Below, piece by piece: positions 27,957 to 36,184 of a stretch of 64,000 nucleotides of DNA. The notes beneath the pieces are model-generated. The model did no database searches, was not told the DNA's origin, and saw only the letters and a list, made by a program, of their open reading frames with translations. The first letter of the stretch is position 1. Each line of letters starts with the position of its first letter. The position numbers and the translations under genes are program-made. Origin of the DNA: Bifidobacterium bifidum ATCC 29521 = JCM 1255 = DSM 20456 (lineage in GTDB: Bacteria > Actinomycetota > Actinomycetes > Actinomycetales > Bifidobacteriaceae). The stretch lies in assembly GCF_001025135.1 (NCBI RefSeq), contig NZ_AP012323.1:62001-126000 (forward strand), written 5' to 3'.

Positions 27957-29843
27957 ATGGTTCTCACAGCGGAACAGCATCATCCGAACATCAAGGTTTT
28001 CGTGTCGGCGCATAAGCGGGCCACGTTCCCCGAAGGGAAAAGCATCCTGCCGGTGCAGGTGGGTGCGGCGAACGCAGCAATCCGGTTTGCAAACACCTTG
28101 CATGACGACGAAGGTGAGAACATTTCCGCGAAAAACCCGTGTTACTGTGAACTGACCGCGCAATATTGGGCTTGGAAGAACGAAGACGCTGACTATTACG
28201 GTTTCTGTCATTACCGCCGATACTTCGACTTCACTGACACTCCGCATAAGGAAAACGACTACGGCGAGATCATCGATTCGTACATCGACGACCACGCGCT
28301 CGCCGAATACGGCATCAACGATGAGGCGATCGCACGTGCGGTGGATGGATGGGATGTCATCACCACGCCGTTGAACGACGTCCGCCGTATCGGCGGATTC
28401 TCGAATCTCAAGCAGCATTGGGCCGCCGACGAGCATCTTCGATTGAAGGATCTGCGCCACATGTACGACATCCTGTGTACGCGCCATCCCGATTACAAGG
28501 TGGACGCCGACGCCGTGCTTAACGGTCGTACCGCCGCGTTCTGCAACATGTTCATCATGAGGAAAGAAATCTTCTTCGAATACAACGAATGGCTGTTCCC
28601 GCTGCTCGACGAATTCGCCGATGCCACCGATTTCAGCAAGATGGATGTGCAAACCACGCGTACTGTGGGACATCTTTCGGAACGGCTGCTCAACATTTTC
28701 ATCGCGCATAAGCAGCGTACTGGCGCACATTGGAAGATTAAGCGGATGCAATGCGTGCACTTCCTGCGCCCGGATCCAATGACTACGCTTGAACCGCTCG
28801 GTACGGAATACGGACGTATTGTGCCGGTGGTGTTCGCCGCGGACAACAACTATGTGCCGATGCTTGCCACTACCATCTATTCGATGCTGAAGAATGCTTC
28901 CACGAATCGATCGTATGACGTGATTGTGCTGGAACGGGATATTACCGACGAAAACAAGCGGTATATGGAACGGTTTTTCGCACAGTTCCCGAACGCCGCA
29001 ATCCGCTTCTTCGACGTGAGCCGCTATCTGGCCGGTTTCAGTCTCACCACCAGTAACGCGCATATCAGCGTCGAAACGTATTACCGTTTCATCATTCAGG
29101 AGGCGCTACCGTTCTATTCGAAGCTACTGTACTTGGATTGCGATCTGGTGGTCAATGGCGATATCGCTGAACTGTACGATACTGAACTCGGAGACAACGC
29201 GATCGCCGCCGTACCGGATATCGATTTCATCGGCAATCTCAATATGAAAAACGGCGAGCGTGCGGAATACGTGAACAAGCAACTGCACATGCGTGATGCA
29301 TATGGCTACTTCCAAGCCGGCGTACTGGTGATGAACCTCGACCGCATGCGCGAAATCCATACGGTGCATGAGTGGCTGGAAATCGCGTCCAAGCCGGGGT
29401 ACCTCTACAATGATCAGGACATTCTCAACGTGGAATGCGAAGGCTTGATTTCGTATTTGGATTATTCGTGGAATGTGATGCACAATTGCGCAGGTCGAGT
29501 CAATGGCGTGTTCGATTTCGCGCCCGCCGACGTGTACCAGGCATATATGACGTCGCGTAAGGCACCGAAGATCGTGCATTACGCAGGCTTCGACAAGCCA
29601 TGGAAGAATCCATGGTGCGATTTCGCTCCGATGTACTGGAGTTACGCGCAGGAGACGCCGTTCGTGGCACAGATGGTTGCCGCGATGAGCGGTGTGGAGC
29701 GTCCTGTTCCGTCAGAGCATCACGAACGTGCAATCGCCGCGGACAGCCCCATTCGCAAGTATGTGGACGTGTTTGCTCCGACTGGTTCGAAGCAACGCGA
29801 GCTGATGAAGGTGATGGCACGCAAGGTGCAGGGCAAGCGATGA
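27957..29843 (+). CDS. DUF4422 - GT8 glycosyltransferase
   Basis: A 628-residue protein with two modules. DUF4422 (about 12-280) shows IKVFVSAHKRATFPEGKSI, YCELTAQYWAWKNEDADYYG and FCHYRRYFDF. GT8 (about 285-550) shows VPVVFAADNNYVPMLATTIY, SVETYYRFIIQ and the DxD stretch LLYLDCDLVVNGD. It lacks the GT2 module of its paralogue at 5612-8647 but otherwise aligns with it throughout, including the closing PIRKYVDVFAPTGS. The two probably arose by duplication. GT8 enzymes are usually retaining transferases that use UDP-sugars. It is transcribed away from the exporter genes. Confidence 0.9.
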   Translation: MVLTAEQHHPNIKVFVSAHKRATFPEGKSILPVQVGAANAAIRFANTLHDDEGENISAKNPCYCELTAQYWAWKNEDADYYGFCHYRRYFDFTDTPHKENDYGEIIDSYIDDHALAEYGINDEAIARAVDGWDVITTPLNDVRRIGGFSNLKQHWAADEHLRLKDLRHMYDILCTRHPDYKVDADAVLNGRTAAFCNMFIMRKEIFFEYNEWLFPLLDEFADATDFSKMDVQTTRTVGHLSERLLNIFIAHKQRTGAHWKIKRMQCVHFLRPDPMTTLEPLGTEYGRIVPVVFAADNNYVPMLATTIYSMLKNASTNRSYDVIVLERDITDENKRYMERFFAQFPNAAIRFFDVSRYLAGFSLTTSNAHISVETYYRFIIQEALPFYSKLLYLDCDLVVNGDIAELYDTELGDNAIAAVPDIDFIGNLNMKNGERAEYVNKQLHMRDAYGYFQAGVLVMNLDRMREIHTVHEWLEIASKPGYLYNDQDILNVECEGLISYLDYSWNVMHNCAGRVNGVFDFAPADVYQAYMTSRKAPKIVHYAGFDKPWKNPWCDFAPMYWSYAQETPFVAQMVAAMSGVERPVPSEHHERAIAADSPIRKYVDVFAPTGSKQRELMKVMARKVQGKR

Positions 29844-29845
29844 CA

Positions 29846-29889
29846 ATATGGGGGTTGGTTGGATGAGCCTATCCAACCAACCCCCATAT
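29846..29889. terminator. Bidirectional hairpin between convergent genes
   Basis: 19-bp perfect inverted repeat (29846-29864 and 29871-29889) with a 6-base loop, between the glycosyltransferase and UDP-glucose dehydrogenase genes. Confidence 0.85.
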
Positions 29890-29903
29890 GTATTAGTGGG
29901 AAG

Positions 29904-31148
29904 TCAGTCCCTGCGGAACAGATCTCGGGTGTAGACCTTGGTATCCACGTCAGCGAGGTCACTGTTCCAGCGGTTGGCGACGATCACGGATGCACGGGTT
30001 TTGAAACCGGCAAGGTTATGGGTGACTTCGCTGCCTTGGAAGTCGGGCTTGTTCAACGTGGGTTCATAGATGAGCACGGGAATGCCGTTTGCCTTGAACT
30101 GTTTCATCACGTCCTGAATGGCGGACTGGCGGAAATTATCGGAACCGGACTTCATAGTCAGTCTGTAGATACCGACAACAGGATCCTGAATGTCCTTGAT
30201 ACGTTCCATGACTTCGGAAGCCACGAATTCCTTGCGTGTACGGTTTGCGTCCACAATGGCTTCGATAAGGTTTTGCGGTACCTGATTGTAGTTGGCAAGT
30301 AACTGCTTGGTGTCTTTCGGCAGGCAATAGCCGCCATAACCGAAGCTGGGATTGTTGTAACCGTTGCCGATGCGCGGATCCAAGCAAACGCCGTCAATGA
30401 TTTCGCGAGTGTTCAGTCCGCGGCTTTCCGCGTAGGTGTCTAATTCGTTGAAATATGCCACGCGAAGCGCTAGATAGGTATTGGCGAACAGTTTGATGGC
30501 CTCAGCCTCGGTGGTGCCGACCACCAGCGTGGGAATACCGGTACTGCCATCATGATTGGCACGGGTGGCTTCAACTGGGTCTGCGCCCTCGGCAAGCAGA
30601 TGCGCGAACTGATGTGCAGCCTTGACGGATTCAGCATCGTCCTGTGGAGCGCCAACCACAATACGGCTTGGATGCAGATTGTCATACAGCGCATGTCCTT
30701 CACGCAGGAATTCGGGGGAGAAGAGGATGCGATCGTCATTGAGAGTCTTGCGCAATTGCTGCGTGTAGCCAACGGGAATTGTCGATTTGATGACAATCCA
30801 AGCATGTGGCGAATACTGGCGGACTGCCGCAATCGCAGCTTCGACGCTGGAAGTATCGAAATAATTCTTCTTCTCGTCGTAATTCGTCGGCGTGGCGATT
30901 ACAGCGAAATCGGCATCCGTGTACGCTTCCTGCGCGTCGATGGTGGCGTGAAAATCGAGCGGACGCTCGCCAGATGCGTTCCCCACCAGGAAATCGGTGA
31001 TCACCGGATCGACGATAGGACTCTTGCCGTTGTTCAGCAATTCGACCTTCGCCGGAATGATGTCGAGCGCATGCACCTCGTTATGCTGGGAAAGCAGCAA
31101 CGCGACGGACAATCCAACATAGCCGGTTCCTGCAACCGCGATCTTCAT
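29904..31148 (-). CDS. ugd: UDP-glucose 6-dehydrogenase
   Basis: A 414-residue nucleotide-sugar dehydrogenase that oxidises UDP-glucose to UDP-glucuronate with two NAD+. The N-terminus [19 protein letters not shown] is the NAD-binding GxGxxG loop. [11 protein letters not shown] and [14 protein letters not shown] are family motifs, and the catalytic Cys is in [15 protein letters not shown] near residue 260. Length is normal. ATG 31148 is chosen over a TTG two codons upstream because the glycine loop fits there. Glucuronate would make the surface polymer anionic, which suits CWB2 binding; that link is inference. Confidence 0.95.
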   Translation of the reverse strand: MKIAVAGTGYVGLSVALLLSQHNEVHALDIIPAKVELLNNGKSPIVDPVITDFLVGNASGERPLDFHATIDAQEAYTDADFAVIATPTNYDEKKNYFDTSSVEAAIAAVRQYSPHAWIVIKSTIPVGYTQQLRKTLNDDRILFSPEFLREGHALYDNLHPSRIVVGAPQDDAESVKAAHQFAHLLAEGADPVEATRANHDGSTGIPTLVVGTTEAEAIKLFANTYLALRVAYFNELDTYAESRGLNTREIIDGVCLDPRIGNGYNNPSFGYGGYCLPKDTKQLLANYNQVPQNLIEAIVDANRTRKEFVASEVMERIKDIQDPVVGIYRLTMKSGSDNFRQSAIQDVMKQFKANGIPVLIYEPTLNKPDFQGSEVTHNLAGFKTRASVIVANRWNSDLADVDTKVYTRDLFRRD

Positions 31149-31200
31149 AACCAAACTGCCTTTCCCACTGCTGCCGTAATCCTAACCTATTGTAGACGGG

Positions 31201-31525
31201 TCACTTCGGCAAATCGACAAAGTCGATGTCCTTCAGGTAATTCTTGCCGACACTCATGTCATATTGAATGAGCTGATAGTCATGGAGTAATTGCTTGGCC
31301 TGCTTCGAGAGATTCTTTTTCTTGATGAGATTGCCGTTCGCATCCAGATAGGTCGGAGCGCTGCTGCTGCCTGAAGAATCCGGCACGGACATTGCCGGAA
31401 TTGCCTGATGCATTTCAGTAAGAAACGCAAGATACGGACTGACTTTTGCATTATGATGTTCGGCGAGCTGAGCGGAGAAATAGTTTGATGATGTGTAGTC
31501 GCTGGAAACAGCGTGAAGTGGCCTG
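31201..31525 (-). pseudogene. LtaS-like phosphoglycerol transferase, C-terminal remnant
   Basis: About 100 codons ending at 31201: SSDYTSSNYFSAQLAEHHN, VSPYLAFLTEMHQAIPAMS, a YLDANGNLI turn and LHDYQLIQYDMSVGKNYL. This order matches the end of sulfatase-fold lipoteichoic acid synthase/phosphoglycerol transferases (SNYLAP..., YFQFL..., LLxDYxLLQYDxxxGKxY). The N-terminal membrane part and catalytic domain are missing, removed at the IS110 boundary. It suggests the locus once made a glycerol-phosphate-bearing polymer. Assignment rests on pattern memory. Confidence 0.6.
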
Positions 31526-31538
31526 ATTTTTGATGCTC

Positions 31539-32804
31539 CTATACATTGTCAAATGTGTTGGAGTGTTGGCTTTGCCCGAGGATTGAGTCCATCCACTCGA
31601 TGATTTGTCGTTCGAGTTCGGGCAGATCCCGAACCCCACGTTCGATCTCGCTGACGCGGCTGGACGGCACGCCCAACGCGTCGCCGACCTGTTGCTGGGT
31701 TTTGCCGAGCGAGACGCGCACTTCCCTCAGCCTGGCCCCGCGTTCGACGGCGGGTTCGCGTCCGGCTTCGCCGTTGCGGATCGCGATGAGCGCCCGGTAG
31801 GCCTCGCGGGCGATGTAGCGCTTGAGACACCGCATGATCTCGAGTTTGCCCTTTCCCTCCTTGGTTTTCCTTACCACGTAGTCCTTGGTGGGTTGGTGGT
31901 GGCTCATGCGCACCAGGGCGACGTTATACAGGGCCCGGTTGCCCTGACGGTTACCGGATCTGTTCAACCGGTGCCGGTTGGTCTTGCCGCTGGATGCAGG
32001 CAGCGGGCAGGCGCCGCAGAGCTTGGCGAACGCCGCCTCGGAGCGGATTCGTTCCGGGTTGTCGCCGCCGATGACGGCCAGTTGGGCCGCCGACATGGTG
32101 CCCATGCAGTACACGTCGAGCAGGGGACGCGCGTTCTCTTCCAGAATCTGGCGCATGCGGCACTCCAGCACATCGGCCCTGTCGTGCAGTTCGCGCCATG
32201 ACGACGCCAGCGTCTTCAGCGATGAGAGCACGTTCCGCTCGACGATGCCACCGGAGGGACGGCAGGCCGCGAGCTTGCCGATCCGTCTCTTGGACGGCAG
32301 CGACCGGTACCTCTCCCTGATTCCTTCCGGAGCGGTGGTGAGCAACTCGGCAAGACAGTTCGATATGGCCGTCATGGAGGTGACGAGCTGCTCGCGTGCA
32401 GCGATCAGGTGGCGCAACGCCTCGCACCAACCGTCGGATGCCTTGGGCGTGCTGATCCCATCGCCGGCGAGCACGCTTCTGGCGGCGGCTATGGCGTCGA
32501 TGGGATCGGACTTGCCGTCGCTGCGGCGCACGCTGCGTTTCGGCCGCAGCACCTCGTGCACGGTGTAGCCGGCTGCGGCGAGCCTGCGCGAGAGCGCGGC
32601 ACCGTACGAGTTGGTGCCCTCGACGCCCACGCCCAGGCACAGGGCCGGGTCACCTATCATGGCGATCAGCCGTTCGTAGCCCTTCGGGTCCGCATTGAAG
32701 GTCTCGGTGTCGGTCACCCGCCCGTGTTCGTCGAGCAGGGCCAGTGTGTGGGTTGTTGAATGCGTATCCACTCCGGCGAGGATCGTTGGTATAGTCGACT
32801 TCAT
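31539..32804 (-). CDS. IS110 transposase with C-terminal XRE-type helix-turn-helix
   Basis: A 421-residue protein starting at ATG 32804, preceded by AAAGGA. The N-terminal RuvC-like DEDD domain shows ILAGVDTHSTTHTLALLD, GVGVEGTNSYGAAL and the block SDGKSDPIDAIAAARSVL with the later acidic residues. The C-terminal transposase-20 domain has LAVIGGDNPERIRSEAAFAKLCGACPLPASSG, with the Ser nucleophile region. An unusual tail (about 360-415) reads VRVSLGKTQQQVGDALGVPSSRVSEIERG, which is an XRE-type DNA-binding fold. Length is slightly above plain IS110 transposases because of it. The frame is intact. Confidence 0.92.
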   Translation of the reverse strand: MKSTIPTILAGVDTHSTTHTLALLDEHGRVTDTETFNADPKGYERLIAMIGDPALCLGVGVEGTNSYGAALSRRLAAAGYTVHEVLRPKRSVRRSDGKSDPIDAIAAARSVLAGDGISTPKASDGWCEALRHLIAAREQLVTSMTAISNCLAELLTTAPEGIRERYRSLPSKRRIGKLAACRPSGGIVERNVLSSLKTLASSWRELHDRADVLECRMRQILEENARPLLDVYCMGTMSAAQLAVIGGDNPERIRSEAAFAKLCGACPLPASSGKTNRHRLNRSGNRQGNRALYNVALVRMSHHQPTKDYVVRKTKEGKGKLEIMRCLKRYIAREAYRALIAIRNGEAGREPAVERGARLREVRVSLGKTQQQVGDALGVPSSRVSEIERGVRDLPELERQIIEWMDSILGQSQHSNTFDNV

Positions 32805-33060
32805 CGTCGGTCCTTTCATGCGTTTGTCGCGATGCCGTTGCCGATGGCTTCCGGCACAGACAGAACGTTGACGGGGCACGCTACCATGGTCTTGCTGGGA
32901 ACCGATGGAGCAACCACGCTCCTATGAGGTCATGTTCCATGGCCATCGGGTCGGTGGGCGGCGCGGGACAAATCAAAAACAGGACAGGTTCCAAGGAATC
33001 GTCAGTTCCGCCCGGGGTCACCGCACCGTCCATCATCCTTCATTATCGCCGGTCAGCTAA
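32805..33060 (-). ncRNA. Candidate IS110 bridge RNA region
   Basis: In IS110-group elements the non-coding segment upstream of the transposase encodes a bridge RNA with two loops that pair with target and donor DNA. Here 256 bases sit between the transposase start and the element end, the right size and place. I have not folded it or located the loops. The call rests on position and family knowledge only. Confidence 0.35.
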
Positions 33061-33090
33061 ACCGGCATAACCATTATCAACGTTCCGCTC

Positions 33091-34060
33091 TTACAGTGAG
33101 GCGGCTTGTGCCGCTTGGTTCGTATGATACTCGGTTTCCACCGCTTCCGGTGTCCTGTAGCCCAGGGACTGGTGCAGTCGCTTCGAGTCCCCGCCACGAG
33201 ACCCATCGGAACGTCGCCAGTTCCAAATCCTTCGGATCGGCGAAGGGCTTGCGCCGCCATACCAGCTCTGTCTTGTACGCGCCGTCGGCGCTTTCGGCCA
33301 TGGCGTTGTCGTACGGGTCGCCGACCGTGCCGGTCGATGGCAGCATGCCGAACTCCCTGACCCTGGTGGCGTACACGAGGCCGATACACTGGATTCCGTG
33401 ATCGCTGTGGTGCACGAGCCCCTCGGTGCCGCCATGGTTGGCGGCCCAGGATATGGCCTGCTCCAGCGCCTGCAACGGCAGCTCCTGCGTGCCCATGCCG
33501 GTGGCGCACGCCCGGCCCACGATGCGGCGGGCGAACACGTCGGCGACGAACGCGGTGTAGCCGAACGAGCCGTCGGCCATGCGCACGTAGGTGATATCGG
33601 CCACGTGCGACCGGTTGGGAGCCTCCGCCCCGAACTTCCGGTCCACCAGGTCGGGCCCGCCGCCCGCGCCCTTCGCCGGTTCCGTCGTCACCGGGGTCTT
33701 GCCGCGCCTGACGCCCCGGACGCCGAGTCCGCGCATGACCGAGGGCACCTGGCCGGGGCCGACCTCCTTCGGATCCCGGCCCCGGGCGATCAATTGGGCG
33801 TGCGTCTTCCCGTACCCGTACACGGCCATGAAGAAATCCGCGCGGATGCCGAGGATGTCGCGCGCCAACGCCTCGTGACGCGCCCGCATGCGGCTCACGG
33901 GCCTGGCCTTGAACATGCGGCAGCCGCGCGGCGTGACGAACCCGCAGCCCAACGATCCGGCCAATACCCTGCAGATCGGCCCGACCCCGAAACGGCCCCT
34001 ATACTCGCCGATGCACGCGGCCATCAACGCCGTGTCGGGTCGAGCCTGGCCGCGAAAAAA
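33091..34060 (-). pseudogene. IS3 transposase orfB, frameshifted near its end
   Basis: It reads from the frameshift site through GEYRGRFGVGPICRVL and the DDE core: Asp in VADITYVRMADGSFGYTAFVADVFARR, Asp in LVHHSDHGIQCIG, then GTVGDPYDNAMAESADGAYKTEL with the Glu region. After FRWVSW the frame is lost. The expected DSKRLHQSLGYRTPEAVETEYH and the ending AQAASL (stop 33091) lie in another frame because of an extra base in the CCCC run at 33189-33192. The DDE residues precede the break, but the C-terminus would be abnormal. Confidence 0.85.
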
Positions 34061-34344
34061 GCCGGAGCCGTCGTCAGGATCCCGTCCGCCCGGCGCGGCT
34101 CGGCGACCTCGGCCCTCAGACTCTTGAGCTCCGCCATCGCGTCCTCCGCCGACTGTTTGGTCCCGGCGGCGACCGTCGCGTCCGCCTGGTCGCGCCAACG
34201 CCGCAGTGATTCCGGCGCTATCCCCGGATCCTTGGCGACCTGTTCGATCGCGTTCGTCTCCGACGAACACGAGCCCCGCGACTCCGTCAGCAGCCGGACG
34301 GCCTTCGCCTTGAACTCCGGCGTGTATCTCGTGCCCTTTGCCAT
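34024..34344 (-). CDS. IS3 orfA (helix-turn-helix protein)
   Basis: A 106-residue protein from ATG 34344: MAKGTRYTPEFKAKAVRLL, then a leucine-rich stretch (AIEQVAKDPGIAPESLRRWRDQ) and a coiled-coil-like segment. It binds the element ends and joins OrfB by programmed frameshifting to make the active transposase. The frame is intact and overlaps orfB. Confidence 0.88.
   Translation of the reverse strand: MAKGTRYTPEFKAKAVRLLTESRGSCSSETNAIEQVAKDPGIAPESLRRWRDQADATVAAGTKQSAEDAMAELKSLRAEVAEPRRADGILTTAPAFFAARLDPTRR
34054..34060 (-). promoter_or_regulatory. Programmed -1 frameshift site (T TTT TTC)
   Basis: The heptamer T_TTT_TTC lies in the orfA frame at codons GCT TTT TTC. Slipping back one base continues into orfB as FFRGQARPDTALMAA. 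It has the form of a classical slippery heptamer and lies where IS3 elements frameshift. A stimulating structure downstream was not evaluated. Confidence 0.75.
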
Positions 34345-34566
34345 GGTCCCATCATCTCCCATCGAGTCAGGGGAAATGCAGAACAAAAACCAGTTCATAT
34401 CAGTCCCTCATAGAACTCGATGGAAGCATGCTCAAAAGAGCCAACAGATAGACCCACTGAGCTTTGTGCTGACTGTGAGTAGGACGGGCGTGAGTCGAGG
34501 GCGTTTCACCGACGCACGGCGTACTATTGCCAGTAGGGTTTCATGCGTCGACAAGGAGGCACGAAG

Positions 34567-34770
34567 ATGTGGAGTTACGCGGCGTTATCCAAAGCGGCGA
34601 AAACAGTTGGAGGACCAGCTGGGCTTGTCCTTACGTTAATCGCTGGTGGTGTTGCCATCGGAGCCGCGAGCGTGGTAGCTATTCAGAAAATGGTTGAAAA
34701 TAATGCTCGTCAAGAGATAACTGACGGGCATGACGATGATGACAATGATGAATCAAACAAGGAGGATTGA
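34567..34770 (+). CDS. Small membrane protein, first gene of a three-gene operon
   Basis: A 67-residue protein (start ATG 34567, AAGGAGG at 34553-34559; an earlier ATG at 34543 would overlie that site). There is one hydrophobic helix (about 15-38, GPAGLVLTLIAGGVAIGAASVVA) and a strongly acidic tail (DGHDDDDNDESNKED). No family is recognised. The next start codon follows 6 bases after its stop. The single helix with a charged tail could be a membrane anchor or a toxin-like peptide; nothing in the sequence decides this. Confidence 0.75.
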   Translation: MWSYAALSKAAKTVGGPAGLVLTLIAGGVAIGAASVVAIQKMVENNARQEITDGHDDDDNDESNKED

Positions 34771-34776
34771 TTCATC

Positions 34777-35004
34777 ATGTATTGGTGTGGCAAGTGCAAT
34801 ACGGATATGAACTACATCGGGGACGGTCGGTATGAGTGCCCATCGTGCCATGCCACCGCTGGCGTTATTCCAGAAGATGGGTGGAACGATGATGACGACG
34901 AGACTTTGAGCGTTTATGACGCGGCTCTCATCTGGGCTTCTAATGGTAAGGATGAGGATTACATGTTCGGATACACGGAGGAAGAGCTTGAAAACGCTTT
35001 ATAG
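34777..35004 (+). CDS. Small zinc-ribbon protein
   Basis: A 75-residue protein with paired cysteines CGKC (residues 4-7) and CPSC (residues 23-26), a rubredoxin-like or zinc-ribbon layout, followed by an acidic tail (GWNDDDDETLSVYDAALIWAS, GYTEEELENAL). AAGGAGG lies just before the start. It probably binds Zn2+ and either nucleic acid or a partner protein. It is the second gene of the three-gene operon, and its acidic run resembles that of its upstream neighbour. Family unknown. Confidence 0.75.
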   Translation: MYWCGKCNTDMNYIGDGRYECPSCHATAGVIPEDGWNDDDDETLSVYDAALIWASNGKDEDYMFGYTEEELENAL

Positions 35005-35030
35005 CTGGAAGCGGAAGTGAGAGACAGTTC

Positions 35031-35270
35031 ATGGTTCGTTATCGAGAAATGATTGGAAGTAGCTATCATGTGCTGTTCAGAGACTCTACGTCCGCTGAAG
35101 TACGTTGCGACTTCCTGTGTCCTTATTGCGAGCAGATGATGTCAGCAACTCTGACTGCCTATCCGTCCAATTATAATCTGATTGACAATGAGGGGTTCTT
35201 TGATAATCTCGCCTGTTCCTCGTGTGGAAAAGTGGCGAAGGTAAGGTTCCATCCCTCACAGAAGGTCTGA
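35031..35270 (+). CDS. Small protein with two CxxC motifs
   Basis: A 79-residue protein. CPYC (about 31-34) and CSSC (about 62-65) can make one zinc site, and the rest is hydrophilic. It lies 26 bases after the preceding stop codon, on the same strand, so it is probably in the same transcript. No family is recognised. It ends 64 bases before the IS5 element. Confidence 0.7.
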   Translation: MVRYREMIGSSYHVLFRDSTSAEVRCDFLCPYCEQMMSATLTAYPSNYNLIDNEGFFDNLACSSCGKVAKVRFHPSQKV

Positions 35271-35334
35271 ATCGTCATCGGGTTCATTGGACTGTTTTTC
35301 ACTGTCGGGTTTGTTGTGCGATACGTCATTACTA

Positions 35335-36172
35335 GGGTGTGTTTACACTATTTAAGTTTTGCGTGATCATTGTCGTATGTGTACGCCGAGGTATGACATC
35401 ACGCTGGATCAGTTCATGAGGGTCGCGCACCTGCTGCCGCGCCAGAGGGGCAACGTGGCGGTCGACAACTACACGTTCGTCAACGCCTTGCTGTGGATGT
35501 GCAGGACGGGGCCCGTGGAGGGATTGGCCGGAGTACTATGGCAAGTGGATCACCGTCTACCAGCGGTTCAACCGCTGGTCCAGGAACGGCGCGATGGAGC
35601 GCCTGTTCACGGCATTGCAGGAGGAGCGGATCATCGGGGTGGAGATCCGGGTGCTCGCCATGGACTCCACGAGCGTGAAGGTCCACCGGCACGCCACGGG
35701 CGCCCCGGAAAAAGGGGCCGCAGTCCGTCGGCGTATCCCGGGGAGGCAGGAACGCCAAAGTTCACGTGGTGTCCGACGGCGAGTCGACGCTCGTCGAAAT
35801 CCATTTGAGCCCGGGCGACGGGCACGACGCGGCCACGGGCGCCGCTCCATGGCCGCGCCCGTGGCGTTCATGGGCGCGAAGCTGCTCATGGACCGCGTTT
35901 ACGAGGGGGATTCCACCCGCTTGCTGGCCGGGTCGTTCGGCCTGACGCCGGTCGTGCCGCCCAAGAGGAACTGCGCGGACCCATGGGACCATGACAGGCA
36001 GGCGTACAAGGGGCGGAACGTCGTGGAACGCGTCTTCAACCGCATGAAGCACTGCCGCAAGGCCGCCACCCGCTACGACAGGCTCGACGCCACCTTCCTC
36101 GCCAACCTCCAACTCGCCCTCATCGCCATCCAACTCAAAAACACCAGCAAAACAACTAGTGTAAACACACCC
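35335..36172 (+). mobile_element. IS5-family insertion sequence
   Basis: 838 bp with perfect 16-bp terminal inverted repeats (GGGTGTGTTTACACTA) and a TA duplication on both sides (35333-35334 and 36173-36174). The transposase stop codon is completed by the duplicated TA plus the next base. Confidence 0.9.
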
Positions 36173-36175
36173 TAG
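35377..36175 (+). pseudogene. IS5-family transposase, several frameshifts
   Basis: The start reads MCTPRYDITLDQFMRVAHLLP and then NALLWMCRTG. The expected APWRDWPEYYGKWITVYQRFNRW lies in another frame after an indel near 35505. The next part, VLAMDSTSVKVHRHATGAP with the first catalytic Asp, loses frame again at an A-run near 35708. The true continuation is NAKVHVVSDGESTLVEIHLSPGDGHD, and the frame returns before MAAPVAFMGAKLLMDRVYEG. The end YKGRNVVERVFNRMKHCRKAATRYD has the usual catalytic Glu region. At least three indels make it non-functional, although its terminal repeats are perfect. Confidence 0.85.
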
Positions 36176-36184
36176 GACGGTCGC

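Larger units (their letters stand above)
31526..33066 (-). mobile_element. IS110-family insertion sequence
   Basis: One transposase gene on the minus strand lies close to one end. About 250 bases of non-coding sequence lie upstream of its start and no clear terminal inverted repeats were seen, both as expected for the IS110 group. Ends are approximate: one side touches the LtaS-like remnant, the other an IS3 element. Confidence 0.75.
33068..34397 (-). mobile_element. IS3-family insertion sequence
   Basis: About 1.33 kb with orfA and orfB on the minus strand and a -1 frameshift signal between them. The upstream end begins TGAACTGGTTTTTGTTC (read inward); the opposite end is weakly complementary to it. 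The same terminus occurs as an orphan at 38881-38920, and the other end reappears at about 49827. Confidence 0.8.
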
